Of a stretch of 39,082 nt of DNA, positions 15,501 to 24,166 are shown piece by piece. The position numbers were made by a program, and so were the translations under genes. Numbering within the stretch: the stretch's first letter is position 1; each line of letters begins with the position of its first letter. The notes below the pieces were generated by a model, which was not told the origin of the DNA, ran no database searches, and saw nothing but the letters and a program-made list of their open reading frames with translations. The DNA is from Marinitenerispora sediminis (GTDB lineage Bacteria > Actinomycetota > Actinomycetes > Streptosporangiales > Streptosporangiaceae): the NCBI RefSeq assembly GCF_003336425.1, contig NZ_QEIO01000041.1, positions 1 to 39,082 of the forward strand. The letters run 5' to 3'.

Positions 15501-16733
15501 CTACGCCCGCGCCTCGTCGCCCGCGGCGGCCGCGGTCCGGGGCCGCAGCGACCTCACCAGCACGGCGGCCACCAGAGCGGCCGCCGGAATGAGCGCCAGC
15601 CCGACCCGGAGCGAACTCGCGTCGGCGATGACCCCCACCAGCGGCGGGAAGCACAGGAACCCGGCGCGGGCCAGCCACGCGACGATGGTCACTCCGTCGC
15701 CGCTGCGTACCCCGGGGACGTTGCCCGCCGCGGCTAGGCCGAGCGGGAACAGCGTCGCGACCCCGAACCCGGCCAGCCCGAACCCGAGGATCGCCGTGGC
15801 CGGCATCGGGAGCAGGACGGCGGCCCCCATGCCCGCGGCGGCCACCAGCGCGCCGGTGCGGGTCACGGCCACGGCGCCGAACCGGTCCGTGAGCCGGTCA
15901 CCGGTGAGCCGCCCGAGCGTCATCAGCGCCTGGCACGCCACGAACGGCAGGCCGGCGAGGAACGCGGACGCCGCCAACTCGTCCCGGGCGAAGACGGCGC
16001 CCCACGACGCGGCGGAGTCCTCGACGGCGCCGGCCAGCATCAGCAGCACGCCGAGCGCCAGCAGCACTCCGGCGGCGCCGCGCAGCACCCGCGCGATGTC
16101 GGCCCGGCTCGTGTGCTCGGAGCCGTCCGCCCGCTCGCTGTGGTCGGGGCCGGCGAGCAGGAACCGGCCGGCGATGAGTCCCACCGCCGTCAGCAGCACC
16201 GCCACCCCGGTCAGGTGCGCCGCGATCGGCGCCCCCAGGCCCGCCATGGCGGCACCGATGAGGCCGCCGCTCACGGCGCTCAGGCTCCACAGAGCGTGGA
16301 ACGCGTTGATGATCGACCGGCCGTAGCGGCGCTGCACCCGCAGCCCGTGCGCGTTCATGGCGGAGTCGGTCCAGGCGTCCAGCGCGCCCAGGCAGAACAG
16401 CGCCGCGGCCAAGCCGAGCCAGTTGGGGGCGAGCGCGATCAGCGGCAGGACCCAGCAGGCCGCGATGCTGGTGATGACCGCGGAGCGCCCGCTGCCGAGC
16501 CGCGCGATCAGCGGCCCCGCCAGCATGCCGAGCAGCAGCGCGCCCAGCGGCATCACCGCGATCGCGCTGCCCAGCGCGGCGTTGGACAGGTCCAGCCGGT
16601 CCTTGATCGTCGGAAGCCACGGCACCAGATTGGCGTAGGTGAATCCGTTGGCGAAGAACAGACCGGCGACGGCGAGCCGGGCCCGCCGCTCCACCGTGCC
16701 GGGACGTACCAGGGTGCGTTCGTCGCGGGGCAC
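15501..16733 (-). CDS. MFS transporter
   Basis: Major-facilitator permease of 410 residues with about 12 hydrophobic helices. N-terminal features include LAVAGLFFANGFTYANLVPWLPTIKDRLDLSNAALG, a family pattern seen in MFS proteins related to the YfkF/FucP-like and Bsc6-like groups, and the helix 2-3 loop GPLIARLGSGRSAV. The exact substrate class cannot be assigned. GTG 16733 has GGAGG five bases upstream; the frame stays open upstream but without hydrophobic character. It is inserted, in opposite orientation, between the EIIB and EIIC genes of the PTS. Its upstream region carries a palindrome nearly identical to one before rhaM. Confidence 0.85.
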   Translation of the reverse strand: MPRDERTLVRPGTVERRARLAVAGLFFANGFTYANLVPWLPTIKDRLDLSNAALGSAIAVMPLGALLLGMLAGPLIARLGSGRSAVITSIAACWVLPLIALAPNWLGLAAALFCLGALDAWTDSAMNAHGLRVQRRYGRSIINAFHALWSLSAVSGGLIGAAMAGLGAPIAAHLTGVAVLLTAVGLIAGRFLLAGPDHSERADGSEHTSRADIARVLRGAAGVLLALGVLLMLAGAVEDSAASWGAVFARDELAASAFLAGLPFVACQALMTLGRLTGDRLTDRFGAVAVTRTGALVAAAGMGAAVLLPMPATAILGFGLAGFGVATLFPLGLAAAGNVPGVRSGDGVTIVAWLARAGFLCFPPLVGVIADASSLRVGLALIPAAALVAAVLVRSLRPRTAAAAGDEARA

Positions 16734-17641
16734 CGAACCTCCGTAGCGCGAGCAGGGGAAACGCTCCGGGGGAAGCATTTTCCGGCCGGAGCGGCGATCC
16801 GAGGCTAAGGGACGGAGGGCGCGGCTGTGGAGGGGGTTTTCGGATTTCCGATCGGGCCGGGACGCGGCACCGGCCGGGACTGCGTGGGGGCTGCGGCCCG
16901 CCGGGGGAAGGGGGGACACCGACCGGACCGGTGCCGCTTCCGACCTCCGGGGCTGGCCGGTCGCGCCAGCGGGTCTGTCCGAGCGCCGGCGCAGGCCCGG
17001 TTCGGCGCCGCCCCATGGGCTGCGGTGGCCCGGGCGGCGGTCGCACGCGCTTTTGTGCACGGCGGCGCACGGCGTCCGCGGCCAGCCCACCGGGGTGTGC
17101 GGGGGCGCGTCCGCGGCGGCACCCGGGCCCGGAGGGAGCGCTCCGATGGGGGCGGGCTCCGGCGGGAGCGCAGCCGCCCGGCGGGTGTGGGGCGCCGCCG
17201 TCCCGCCGCGGAGTGCTGCGGGGACCCGGGGACCGCGTTCCCGTGCGGTGTCGACCGGGCCGCGCGGCGGCGAGCCAACCGCCTCCGGTGCCGACGACCG
17301 GGCCGCCCGCCAGCCGGAGGGGCACCGAGGCCGACGGGACGGCGGCCGGGGGCCCGCGGGGCGCCCGTTGGTCCCGATGCGCCGTGGACACCGCTCCGGC
17401 CGGGCCGCGCCCGGGCGGCGCCCGGCCGAAGAGGCCGTCCGCGGTGACTCACGCGGCGCGGGCCTCGCGGCCGCGGCTCGCCGGCCACCGGGCCATCCCG
17501 GCACGGACAGCGGCCGCGGCTCGCGGACGTCGGCGCTGGTCAACCCTTGGCGGCGGCGTCGGCATTACCATCACCGTCTCTGGATAGTGGTGCTGCGAGC
17601 GTGACCTCCCCGCGACAGCGAACGGGACATCGAGGCGGTAC
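16734..17641. other. 908-bp gene-free region between the MFS and PTS EIIC genes
   Basis: Apart from the operator-like sites near the MFS start, I see no gene here. Open frames on both strands code arginine/glycine/proline-rich strings without ribosome sites, domains or hydrophobic segments. The region could be the remains of a displaced gene or a long leader for EIIC. No promoter of good quality is visible just before EIIC. Confidence 0.55.
16757..16785. promoter_or_regulatory. LacI-type operator-like sites upstream of the MFS gene
   Basis: Two adjacent imperfect palindromes: GGAAACGCTCC (16757-16767) and GGGAAGCATTTTCCGG (16770-16785). The second matches the site before rhaM (33009-33024) at 15 of 16 positions. 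They lie 24-52 bp upstream of the MFS start codon, a repression-like position. Confidence 0.55.
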
Positions 17642-19168
17642 ATGGAGCGCGTACTCACGGTCGTGGAGTTCCTCGTCGATGAGGTGCTCACGGTCCCGGC
17701 CTACCTGGTGGGGCTGATCACCGCCGTCGGATTGGTCGCGCTGCGCCGCTCCGTCCCGCAGGTCATCGGTGGTGCGGTGAAGGCCGCGCTGGGCTTCCTG
17801 CTCATCGAGGTCGGCGGGATGCTGGTCACCATCTCGCTGAAGCCGCTCGGCACCATGATCAGCGGCGTCACCGGGGCGCACGGCGTGGTGCCGAACAACG
17901 AGGCGATCGTCGCCCTCGCCCAGGCGGAGTTCGGAGCCCAGGTGCCGTGGGTGATGATCTGCGGCTTCGTCCTCAGCCTGCTGCTGGCGCGCTTCTCACC
18001 GCTGCGCTACGTCTTCCTCACCGGCCACCACATCCTGTGGATGTCGACGCTGGTCACCATGGTGATCGCCGCTGCCGGGCTGCCGCCGGCCGCCACGGTG
18101 CCGCTCGGTGCCGTCCTGCTCGCGGTGATGTTCGTGTCCATGCCGGCGCTCGCCCAGCCGTGGACCCGCCGGGTCGGTGGCGACGGCAAGATCGCGATCG
18201 GCCACTTCGGCAGCCTCGGCTACATCACGGCCGGGGTGGTCGGCCAGATCGTCGGCCGGAGGGGCGCCAGCACGGAGGACCTGCGGGTGCCCGAGGGCCT
18301 GCGCTTCCTGCGCGATCCGATGGTGTCCATCGGCCTGTCGATGGCGGTGATCTACCCGCTGGTGGGTGCGGCGTACCTGTGGCGGGAGGGCGGCGCGGCC
18401 GCGCGGGCGCTGTTCCCGCCGCTGCACGGCGCCGAGCCGACGCTCGGGCACTTCTTCATGCAGGCGGCGATGCAGGGGCTGCTGTTCGGTGTGAGCGTCG
18501 CGGTGATCCTCTACGGGGTGCGGACCATCCTCGGCGAGCTCATCCCCGCATTCCAGGGCATCGCCAACCGGATCGTCCCGGGGGCGGTGCCGGCGCTGGA
18601 CGCGCCGATCGTCTTCCCGTTCGGGCAGAACGCGGTGCTGGTGGGCTTCCTGGCCAGCCTCACCGGCGGGCTGGTGAGCCTGGCGGTGGTGGTCGTGCTG
18701 CTCGATCCCGCGGTCGGCGTGGCCGTGGTGCTGCCCGGCCTGCTCCCGCAGTTCTTCACCGGCGGGGCGGCCGGGGTCTACGGCAACGCCACCGGCGGCC
18801 GCCGCGGCGCCGTGTGCGGCGGGTTCGCCAACGGCGTCCTCATCACGTTCCTGCCGGCCCTGCTGCTCGACGTCCTGGGCCGCTACCGCCACGCGAACAC
18901 GACCTTCGGCGACACCGACTTCGGGTGGTACGGCATCCTCGTCGGCTACGCGGTCCGCCCCGGCGGAGTGCTCGGGGTGCTCCTCGCGCTCCTGGTGGGC
19001 GCGGTGGTGTTCGGCCTGGCGGTCCTCGTGCAGAAGCGGCTCGTCGAACCCGGTTGGGACCCGGGGGCCCGCCGCGACGCGGAACTGGCCCGGCAGGAGG
19101 AGGAGCGGGTGCGCCGGGCGAAGGAGGCCGGAGCGGGCGGCGGCGAGGAGGAGAACGGGGGCGGCTGA
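17642..19168 (+). CDS. PTS EIIC component, ascorbate (UlaA/SgaT) type
   Basis: Membrane permease of a PTS, 508 residues with about 11 hydrophobic segments. It matches the UlaA/SgaT family: PQVIGGAVKAALGFLLIEVGG, VPNNEAIVALAQAEFGAQ, FFTGGAAGVYGNATGGRRGAVCGGFANGVLITFLPALLL. UlaA-type carriers import L-ascorbate or related compounds in the family's known members; the substrate here is inferred. A charged Glu/Arg-rich C-terminal tail of about 35 residues ends the protein. ATG 17642 has GAGGCGG upstream. It is separated from EIIA-EIIB by an opposing gene, so expression must come from its own promoter. The other known ascorbate genes (lactonase, decarboxylase, epimerases) are not in the window. Confidence 0.9.
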   Translation: MERVLTVVEFLVDEVLTVPAYLVGLITAVGLVALRRSVPQVIGGAVKAALGFLLIEVGGMLVTISLKPLGTMISGVTGAHGVVPNNEAIVALAQAEFGAQVPWVMICGFVLSLLLARFSPLRYVFLTGHHILWMSTLVTMVIAAAGLPPAATVPLGAVLLAVMFVSMPALAQPWTRRVGGDGKIAIGHFGSLGYITAGVVGQIVGRRGASTEDLRVPEGLRFLRDPMVSIGLSMAVIYPLVGAAYLWREGGAAARALFPPLHGAEPTLGHFFMQAAMQGLLFGVSVAVILYGVRTILGELIPAFQGIANRIVPGAVPALDAPIVFPFGQNAVLVGFLASLTGGLVSLAVVVVLLDPAVGVAVVLPGLLPQFFTGGAAGVYGNATGGRRGAVCGGFANGVLITFLPALLLDVLGRYRHANTTFGDTDFGWYGILVGYAVRPGGVLGVLLALLVGAVVFGLAVLVQKRLVEPGWDPGARRDAELARQEEERVRRAKEAGAGGGEEENGGG

Positions 19169-19316
19169 CCGGCTCCGGGAACCCGGCCGCGGGGGACGCC
19201 GCCCCCGGCCGCCGCGCGGAAGGCGGTGCGCTCCGGATCTCCGCCGGGCTTCGATGCCGCTGCGGGCGGCCGCCCGGCGCGGAGGCGTCCCCGGGTGTCG
19301 CGGCCGCGGGACGAGA

Positions 19317-19350
19317 CCGGGCCGGGACCGCCGGTACGGCCCCGGCCCGG
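19317..19350. terminator. Hairpin downstream of the catalase gene
   Basis: Ten-base arms CCGGGCCGGG (19317-19326) and CCCGGCCCGG (19341-19350) with a 14-base loop, 24 bp beyond the catalase stop and in the convergent gap with the EIIC gene. Likely bidirectional terminator. Confidence 0.6.
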
Positions 19351-19373
19351 CTCGGCGGCGACAGGCCGCACCG

Positions 19374-21491
19374 TCACGCCGGCACGGCGTCCGTCTCCCG
19401 GTCCCACACCCGGTGGTGGGCGAGCAGGTCGGTGAACTCCCGGTTGAAGGCGTCGGAGGCGCCGCCGCGGGTGCTGACCACGCCCCGGTCGCTGACCACG
19501 CCGTTCGTGCCGTCCGCCAACCGCACGCCCGGGAGCGGCAGACGGGCCAGCAGGTCGACGCCCTCGCCGATGCCCGCCACCGGCTTCGCGTGCTTGAACG
19601 CCTCGGTCACGAAGTGCACGGCGTAGCCGTCGCCGAGCAGCGTCTCGACGCTGTTCACCCCGCCCGGCACCACCACGGCGTCGTAGAGCACCGACGCCAT
19701 TGTGGTGAGGGCGCGGTCCACCTCCACGGTGTCGCCGTCGACGCCGCGTACGCTGCCGTCGGTCGGGGCCAGCAGCTCGACGAGCGCGCCCTCCTTCTCC
19801 AGCGCCTGGCGGAGCTCCAGCACCGGTCCGGCCACCACGCCGTCGGCCACCAGGACCGCGATCTGCCGACTGAAGATCGAGTCCATCGCGGTGTTGGCCT
19901 GGCTGAGCGCGGGAGAGGAGCGGCCGTGGTTGGGGACCGCCTCCTCCACGGGCGGCTGCACCCCGATCCCGGTGGCCACCTCGCGGGCCAGCGTGTGGTC
20001 CACGTGGTTGAGGTTGTGCACCACCCGCTCGCGCACGTGCATGTGCTCGCACTTGCCCAGCTCGAACCGGAACGCCGCCGTCAGGTGCTGCTTCTCCCAC
20101 GGCGACATGCTGTTGTAGAACAGCGTGGCCTGGGAGTAGTGGTCGGCGAAGCTCGGGCTGCGCCGCCGGATCTTCGCGCCGTCGACGCGCTCCTGGTAGT
20201 GCTGGTAGGCGCCCTCCTCGACCGACGCCAGGTACGGGCACCCGCCGCCCAGCGAGTTCGGGAAGTAGCTGGTCTGGCCGCGGTGCACGCGCTGCTGGCC
20301 GAAGCCGTCCCGCTGGTTGTTGTGCACCTCGGCGACCGGCCGGTTCACCGGGATCTGCTGGAAGTTCGGCCCGCCCAGCCGGATGAGCTGGGTGTCGAGG
20401 TAGGAGAAGTTGCGCGCCTGGAGCAGCGGGTCGTTCGTGAAGTCGATCCCCGGCACCACGTTCGCGGTGTGGAACGCGATCTGCTCGGTCTCGGCGAAGA
20501 AGTTGTCCGGGTTGCGGTTCAGCACCAGGCGGCCGACCGGGGTGACCGGTACCAGCTCCTCCGGGATGATCTTGGTGGGGTCGAGCAGGTCGAAGTCGAA
20601 GCTGTGCTCGTCGGACTCCGGGACCAGCTGGAACCCCAGCTCCCACTCCGGGTACTGCCCGCGCTCGATCGCCTCCCACAGGTCCCGCCGGTTGTAGTCC
20701 GGGTCCTTGCCGGCGATCTTCTGGCACTCGTCCCAGACCAGCGAGTGCGTGCCGAGCAGCGGCTTCCAGTGGAACTTCACGAACGTCCCCTGGCCGTGCT
20801 CGTTGACCAGCCGGAACGTGTGCACGCCGAAGCCCTGCATCATGCGGAAGCTGCGCGGGATCGCCCGGTCCGACATCAGCCACATCATCATGTGCGTGGT
20901 CTCGGGCTGCAGGCCGACGAAGTCCCACAGGGTGTCGTGCGCCGACTGCGCCTGCGGGATCTCATTGTGCGGCTCCGGTTTCACCGCGTGCACGAAGTCG
21001 GGGAACTTGATCCCGTCCTGGATGAAGAACACCGGCATGTTGTTGCCGACGAGGTCGAAGTTCCCCTCGCGCGTGTAGAACTTGGTGGCGAAGCCCCGCA
21101 CGTCGCGCACCGTGTCGGCGGAACCGCGCGAGCCCGCCACCGTGGAGAACCGTACGAACACCGGGGTGTGCTCGGCCGGGTCGCTCAGGAACGCGGCCCT
21201 GGTGTAGCGGCTCATCGACTCGTAGGGGTGGAAGTAGCCGTAGGCGCCGGCGCCGCGCGCGTGCACCACCCGCTCCGGGATGCGCTCGTGGTCGAAGTGG
21301 GTGATCTTCTCCCGGAAGTGGAAGTCCTCCATGAGCGTCGGCCCGCGGTCTCCGACACTCAAGGAGTTGTCGGTGTCGTCGACCCTGACGCCGGTGTTGG
21401 TGGTGAGTTGCCGGTCGGAGTCGGTCCGCATGGGATCGAGCTGCCGGTCCTTGTCGTTGCTGACGCCGGATTCGCGACGCGCCTCGGCCAT
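19374..21491 (-). CDS. katE: Large-subunit monofunctional catalase (HPII/KatE type)
   Basis: Haem catalase, 2 H2O2 to 2 H2O + O2, cytoplasmic. The 705-residue length and architecture match clade-2 HPII-type enzymes: catalase core, then a C-terminal class-I glutamine-amidotransferase/DJ-1-like domain (about 555-700, starting [23 protein letters not shown]). Catalytic His77 (RVVHARGAG), Asn150 ([15 protein letters not shown]) and proximal haem Tyr364 ([15 protein letters not shown]) have the same spacings as His128, Asn201 and Tyr415 of E. coli HPII. The N-terminal extension is shorter than in E. coli. ATG 21491 has GAGGGCGG upstream. Probably a stationary-phase or oxidative-stress gene; no known operator is visible. 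Confidence 0.96.
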   Translation of the reverse strand: MAEARRESGVSNDKDRQLDPMRTDSDRQLTTNTGVRVDDTDNSLSVGDRGPTLMEDFHFREKITHFDHERIPERVVHARGAGAYGYFHPYESMSRYTRAAFLSDPAEHTPVFVRFSTVAGSRGSADTVRDVRGFATKFYTREGNFDLVGNNMPVFFIQDGIKFPDFVHAVKPEPHNEIPQAQSAHDTLWDFVGLQPETTHMMMWLMSDRAIPRSFRMMQGFGVHTFRLVNEHGQGTFVKFHWKPLLGTHSLVWDECQKIAGKDPDYNRRDLWEAIERGQYPEWELGFQLVPESDEHSFDFDLLDPTKIIPEELVPVTPVGRLVLNRNPDNFFAETEQIAFHTANVVPGIDFTNDPLLQARNFSYLDTQLIRLGGPNFQQIPVNRPVAEVHNNQRDGFGQQRVHRGQTSYFPNSLGGGCPYLASVEEGAYQHYQERVDGAKIRRRSPSFADHYSQATLFYNSMSPWEKQHLTAAFRFELGKCEHMHVRERVVHNLNHVDHTLAREVATGIGVQPPVEEAVPNHGRSSPALSQANTAMDSIFSRQIAVLVADGVVAGPVLELRQALEKEGALVELLAPTDGSVRGVDGDTVEVDRALTTMASVLYDAVVVPGGVNSVETLLGDGYAVHFVTEAFKHAKPVAGIGEGVDLLARLPLPGVRLADGTNGVVSDRGVVSTRGGASDAFNREFTDLLAHHRVWDRETDAVPA

Positions 21492-21704
21492 GATGCCGCC
21501 CTCATTTCACCGTGCCGGGTGACGCCGCGGCCAGGCGGGCACGCCTCTCCTCGGCCCGACTCGCGGCCGCCACATGAGCGGATGTCACGGTTGCACCTGA
21601 CCGGCCGCGCCGGAGGCAAACGGCGGATGGCGATTCTTTGGCACCTGGTGCGGTACCGGCGCGGGCCGCCTGCCCGGGGCCGCCGGCGGCGCGGGACGGC
21701 GGCT

Positions 21705-21737
21705 CCGGTGCGCCGGCGTCGGACGCCGGCGCACCGG
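21705..21737. terminator. Strong hairpin downstream of the DHA2 exporter gene
   Basis: Perfect 33-bp palindrome: 16-base arms, left 21705-21720 beginning CCGGTGCGCC, right 21722-21737 ending GGCGCACCGG, one central G. It begins eight bases after the stop codon of the exporter gene (minus strand). No T-run follows, as usual in high-GC actinobacteria. Confidence 0.75.
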
Positions 21738-21745
21738 GGGCGCGC

Positions 21746-23317
21746 TCAGATGTGCACGACCGCCTCGCCGCCGCGCGGCGCCGGCTTCATCAGCAGCGAC
21801 AGCAGCGCGGCCGCCACCATCACCACCGAGGCGATGCCGAACGCCAGGTGCATCCCGTCCATGAAGGCGAGGTGGCTGGCCTGCGTGATGGCCGCGGCGA
21901 CGTCGGGCGCGGCCCCCTCGGGGACGGCCGCGCCGCCCTGCGAGACCACGCTCGCCATGGCGGTGGCCTCCTCGGCGCCGATCTCCGGCAGCCCCGCGGC
22001 GGCGAAGTGCCGCGGCAGCGAGGAGACGATCGCCGCGGACAGCACCGCGCCGAGCGCCGCGGTGCCGAGCGAGCCGCCCAGCTGCATGGCCGACTGCTGG
22101 ACACCGGAGGCGACGCCCGCGTAGCGCACGGGCGCGTTGCCGATGATGGCCGCCGTCGCGCCGGTCATGACCACGCTGAGCCCGCCGCCCAGCAGCACGA
22201 ACCAGATGCCCATGAACGCGACGCCGGAGTCCGGCCGCAGCAGGGACAGCCCGAACAGCGCGAGCGCCGCCGCCAGCAGCCCGACGGCGACCGGGACGCG
22301 GGTGCCCACCCGGTCGATGATCCGGCCGCCCAGCGGCGAGCCGATCGCCATGGTGATGCTCATGGGCAGCGTCACCATCCCCGCCACCAGCGGGGAGTAG
22401 CCGTGTACGCCCTGGAGGTAGAAGGTGATGAAGAACAGCGACCCGATCAGGCCCAGCGCGACGAGGATCATCAGCACGACCCCGATCGAGACGGACGCCG
22501 AACGGAAGATGCCGAGCGGCAGCAGTGGGTCGACGACCCGGCGCTCCCACAGCACGAACAGCGTCCCGACGGCCAGCGCGACGGCCGCCGACCCGAGCGT
22601 CACCGGGGCGGTCCAGCCCACCACCGGAGCCTCCACCAGCGCCCACACCAGCGCGAACATCGCCACCGAGAGCAGGCCGACGCCCACGAGGTCGAAGCGG
22701 GACCCCGGGTCGGCGGCCCGGTTCGGCGCCAGCAGCCACACGCCGAGGAGCACCGCGACCACGCCGACCGGGACGTTGATGTAGAACACCGACTGCCAGC
22801 CGAACGAGCTGACCAGCATGCCGCCGATGATCGGCCCGCCCGCGCTGGCCGCGCCGAGCATGCCGCCGAACACCCCGAACGCCTGGCTGAGCCGGTGCGG
22901 CGGGAAGGCCGCCCGCAGCAGGCCCATGGCGGCGGGGGAGATGATCGCGCCGAACACGCCCTGGGCGATCCGGAACGCCACCAGCGCCACGACCCCCGAG
23001 GACAGCGCGATGGCGACGGAGACGACCACGAACCCGATGATGCCGACCATGTACATCCGCCGGTAGCCGAACCGGTCGCCCAGCTTGCCGGCGGTGATCA
23101 GGAACACGGCCAGCCCGAGCAGGTAGCCGTGCGTCACCCACTGGAGTTCGGCCAGCGACGTCTGGAGGTCGGCGCCGATGGCCGGGTTGGCCACGGCGAC
23201 GATGGTCCCGTCCAGCGCCACCATGATCACGCCGAAGGCGATGGCCACGAGTGTCGCCCATGGCCCGCCGCGGACCCCGGATGTGACCGCCGCCGGAGCG
23301 GAGGCGGTGGTTGTCAT
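21746..23317 (-). CDS. DHA2-family (14-helix) MFS drug exporter
   Basis: Proton-coupled multidrug exporter of 523 residues, EmrB/QacA (DHA2) type, with about 14 hydrophobic helices. Visible signatures: VIMVALDGTIVAVANPAIGADL at helix 1, LQWVTHGYLLGLAVFLITAGKLGDRFGYRRMYMVGI covering helix 2 and motif A, and the motif C region GMLGAASAGGPIIGGMLV. The ATG at 23315-23317 has AGGGGG upstream. It is divergent from a TetR gene with a palindrome in the 153-bp gap, the standard layout of a self-regulated efflux locus. Its substrate is unknown. The C-terminal region carries a longer last loop (PRHFAAAGLPEIGAEEATAMASVVSQGG) as in many family members. Confidence 0.93.
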   Translation of the reverse strand: MTTTASAPAAVTSGVRGGPWATLVAIAFGVIMVALDGTIVAVANPAIGADLQTSLAELQWVTHGYLLGLAVFLITAGKLGDRFGYRRMYMVGIIGFVVVSVAIALSSGVVALVAFRIAQGVFGAIISPAAMGLLRAAFPPHRLSQAFGVFGGMLGAASAGGPIIGGMLVSSFGWQSVFYINVPVGVVAVLLGVWLLAPNRAADPGSRFDLVGVGLLSVAMFALVWALVEAPVVGWTAPVTLGSAAVALAVGTLFVLWERRVVDPLLPLGIFRSASVSIGVVLMILVALGLIGSLFFITFYLQGVHGYSPLVAGMVTLPMSITMAIGSPLGGRIIDRVGTRVPVAVGLLAAALALFGLSLLRPDSGVAFMGIWFVLLGGGLSVVMTGATAAIIGNAPVRYAGVASGVQQSAMQLGGSLGTAALGAVLSAAIVSSLPRHFAAAGLPEIGAEEATAMASVVSQGGAAVPEGAAPDVAAAITQASHLAFMDGMHLAFGIASVVMVAAALLSLLMKPAPRGGEAVVHI

Positions 23318-23376
23318 GAAACCCCCTGTCGAAGCTGCCGCGTGCGTCACCCCGGCGCCGCGGATCCCGCCCATCA

Positions 23377-23391
23377 TGTCAGTGACTGACA
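23377..23391. promoter_or_regulatory. TetR-type operator between exporter and regulator
   Basis: Perfect palindrome TGTCAGT, G, ACTGACA. It lies 60 bp upstream of the exporter start and 80 bp upstream of the TetR start. On the exporter strand it falls between TTGCCA and a TGATGG hexamer 17 bp apart, so binding would block that promoter. Confidence 0.7.
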
Positions 23392-23402
23392 AATGGCAAT
23401 AT

Positions 23403-23430
23403 ATGACGTTCATTGCATGCGGTGTATCCT
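23403..23430 (+). promoter_or_regulatory. Candidate promoter of the TetR gene
   Basis: ATGACG (23403-23408) and TATCCT (23425-23430) with 16 bp between them, 40 bp upstream of the ATG at 23471. The -35 hexamer keeps only the TGAC core, so confidence is moderate. Confidence 0.45.
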
Positions 23431-23470
23431 CCGATACCACCGCGGCAACCGGCGACCGTGTGGAGGGAAC

Positions 23471-24133
23471 ATGGCACCTTCGACGGCGCACGACGGACCG
23501 CTCGGGCTGCGCGAACGGAAGAAGGCCCGCACCCGCGACGCGCTGGTCGACGCCGCCCTGCGGCGGTTCACCGAGCACGGGTTCGCCGCGACGACGACGG
23601 AGGAGATCGCGGCCGACGTCGAGGTCTCCCAGCGCACGTTCTTCCGGTACTTCGCCAGCAAAGAGGACGCGGTCCTCGCCGTCCAGGAGCACATCGAGGA
23701 GAAGTTCCTCGCGAAACTGGCGGCGCGCCCCCTTGAGGAGCCGCCGATCGAGGCGCTCAGCAACGCGCTCCGCGACACCTGGGCGGAGCTGGACGAGCGC
23801 ACCACGCAGACCCAGCTGCTGGTCCTGCGCCTCCTGGAGGACTGCCCGCCGCTGCTCGCCGCGCATCTGCGCCGCCTCAGTGAGCACCAGGACCGGCTGG
23901 TCGAACTCATCGCCCGCCGCACCGGAGTCGACCCTGCCACCGATCTGCGGCCGCGGCTGGTCGCGGCGGCGTTCGGCAGCGTCTCGCACGTGGCGCACGT
24001 CGTGTGCCACCAGCGCGGCTGCCGGGGTGCCGCCGATCTGCGGTCCACCATCGGCGAGTGCCTGGACGAGCTGGTGCCCGCCCTGACCGAGCCCTGGGGG
24101 ACGGCCGGCCCGGCCGCGCCGGCGGCGGACTGA
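23471..24133 (+). CDS. TetR-family regulator of the divergent exporter
   Basis: 220-residue one-component regulator. The HTH lies at about residues 15-62: LRERKKARTRDALVDAALRRFTEHGFAATTTEEIAADVEVSQRTFFRYFASKEDAVL. The C-terminal ligand domain contains RLLEDCPPLLAAHLRRLSEHQDRLVELI, as in regulators of actinobacterial efflux pumps. ATG 23471 is preferred to one at 23393 because GGAGGG sits four bases upstream and the HTH begins soon after; the upstream ATG would place start codon and operator almost together. It most likely represses the divergent DHA2 exporter and itself. Confidence 0.92.
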   Translation: MAPSTAHDGPLGLRERKKARTRDALVDAALRRFTEHGFAATTTEEIAADVEVSQRTFFRYFASKEDAVLAVQEHIEEKFLAKLAARPLEEPPIEALSNALRDTWAELDERTTQTQLLVLRLLEDCPPLLAAHLRRLSEHQDRLVELIARRTGVDPATDLRPRLVAAAFGSVSHVAHVVCHQRGCRGAADLRSTIGECLDELVPALTEPWGTAGPAAPAAD

Positions 24134-24166
24134 GCGGCTAGCGCCGGCCGCCGTGCGCGGTCGCCC

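Noticed and set aside
16827-17447. A 206-codon plus-strand frame in the gap between the MFS and EIIC genes.
   Set aside because: Arg/Gly/Pro-rich with no ribosome site, no domain and no compositional sign of selection; other frames there are equally open.
14701-19168. Reading the PTS as a fructose or mannitol system.
   Set aside because: The EIIB with its N-terminal VCAMGIGTS loop and the UlaA-like EIIC fit the ascorbate class; fructose-type EIIBC fusions are absent.
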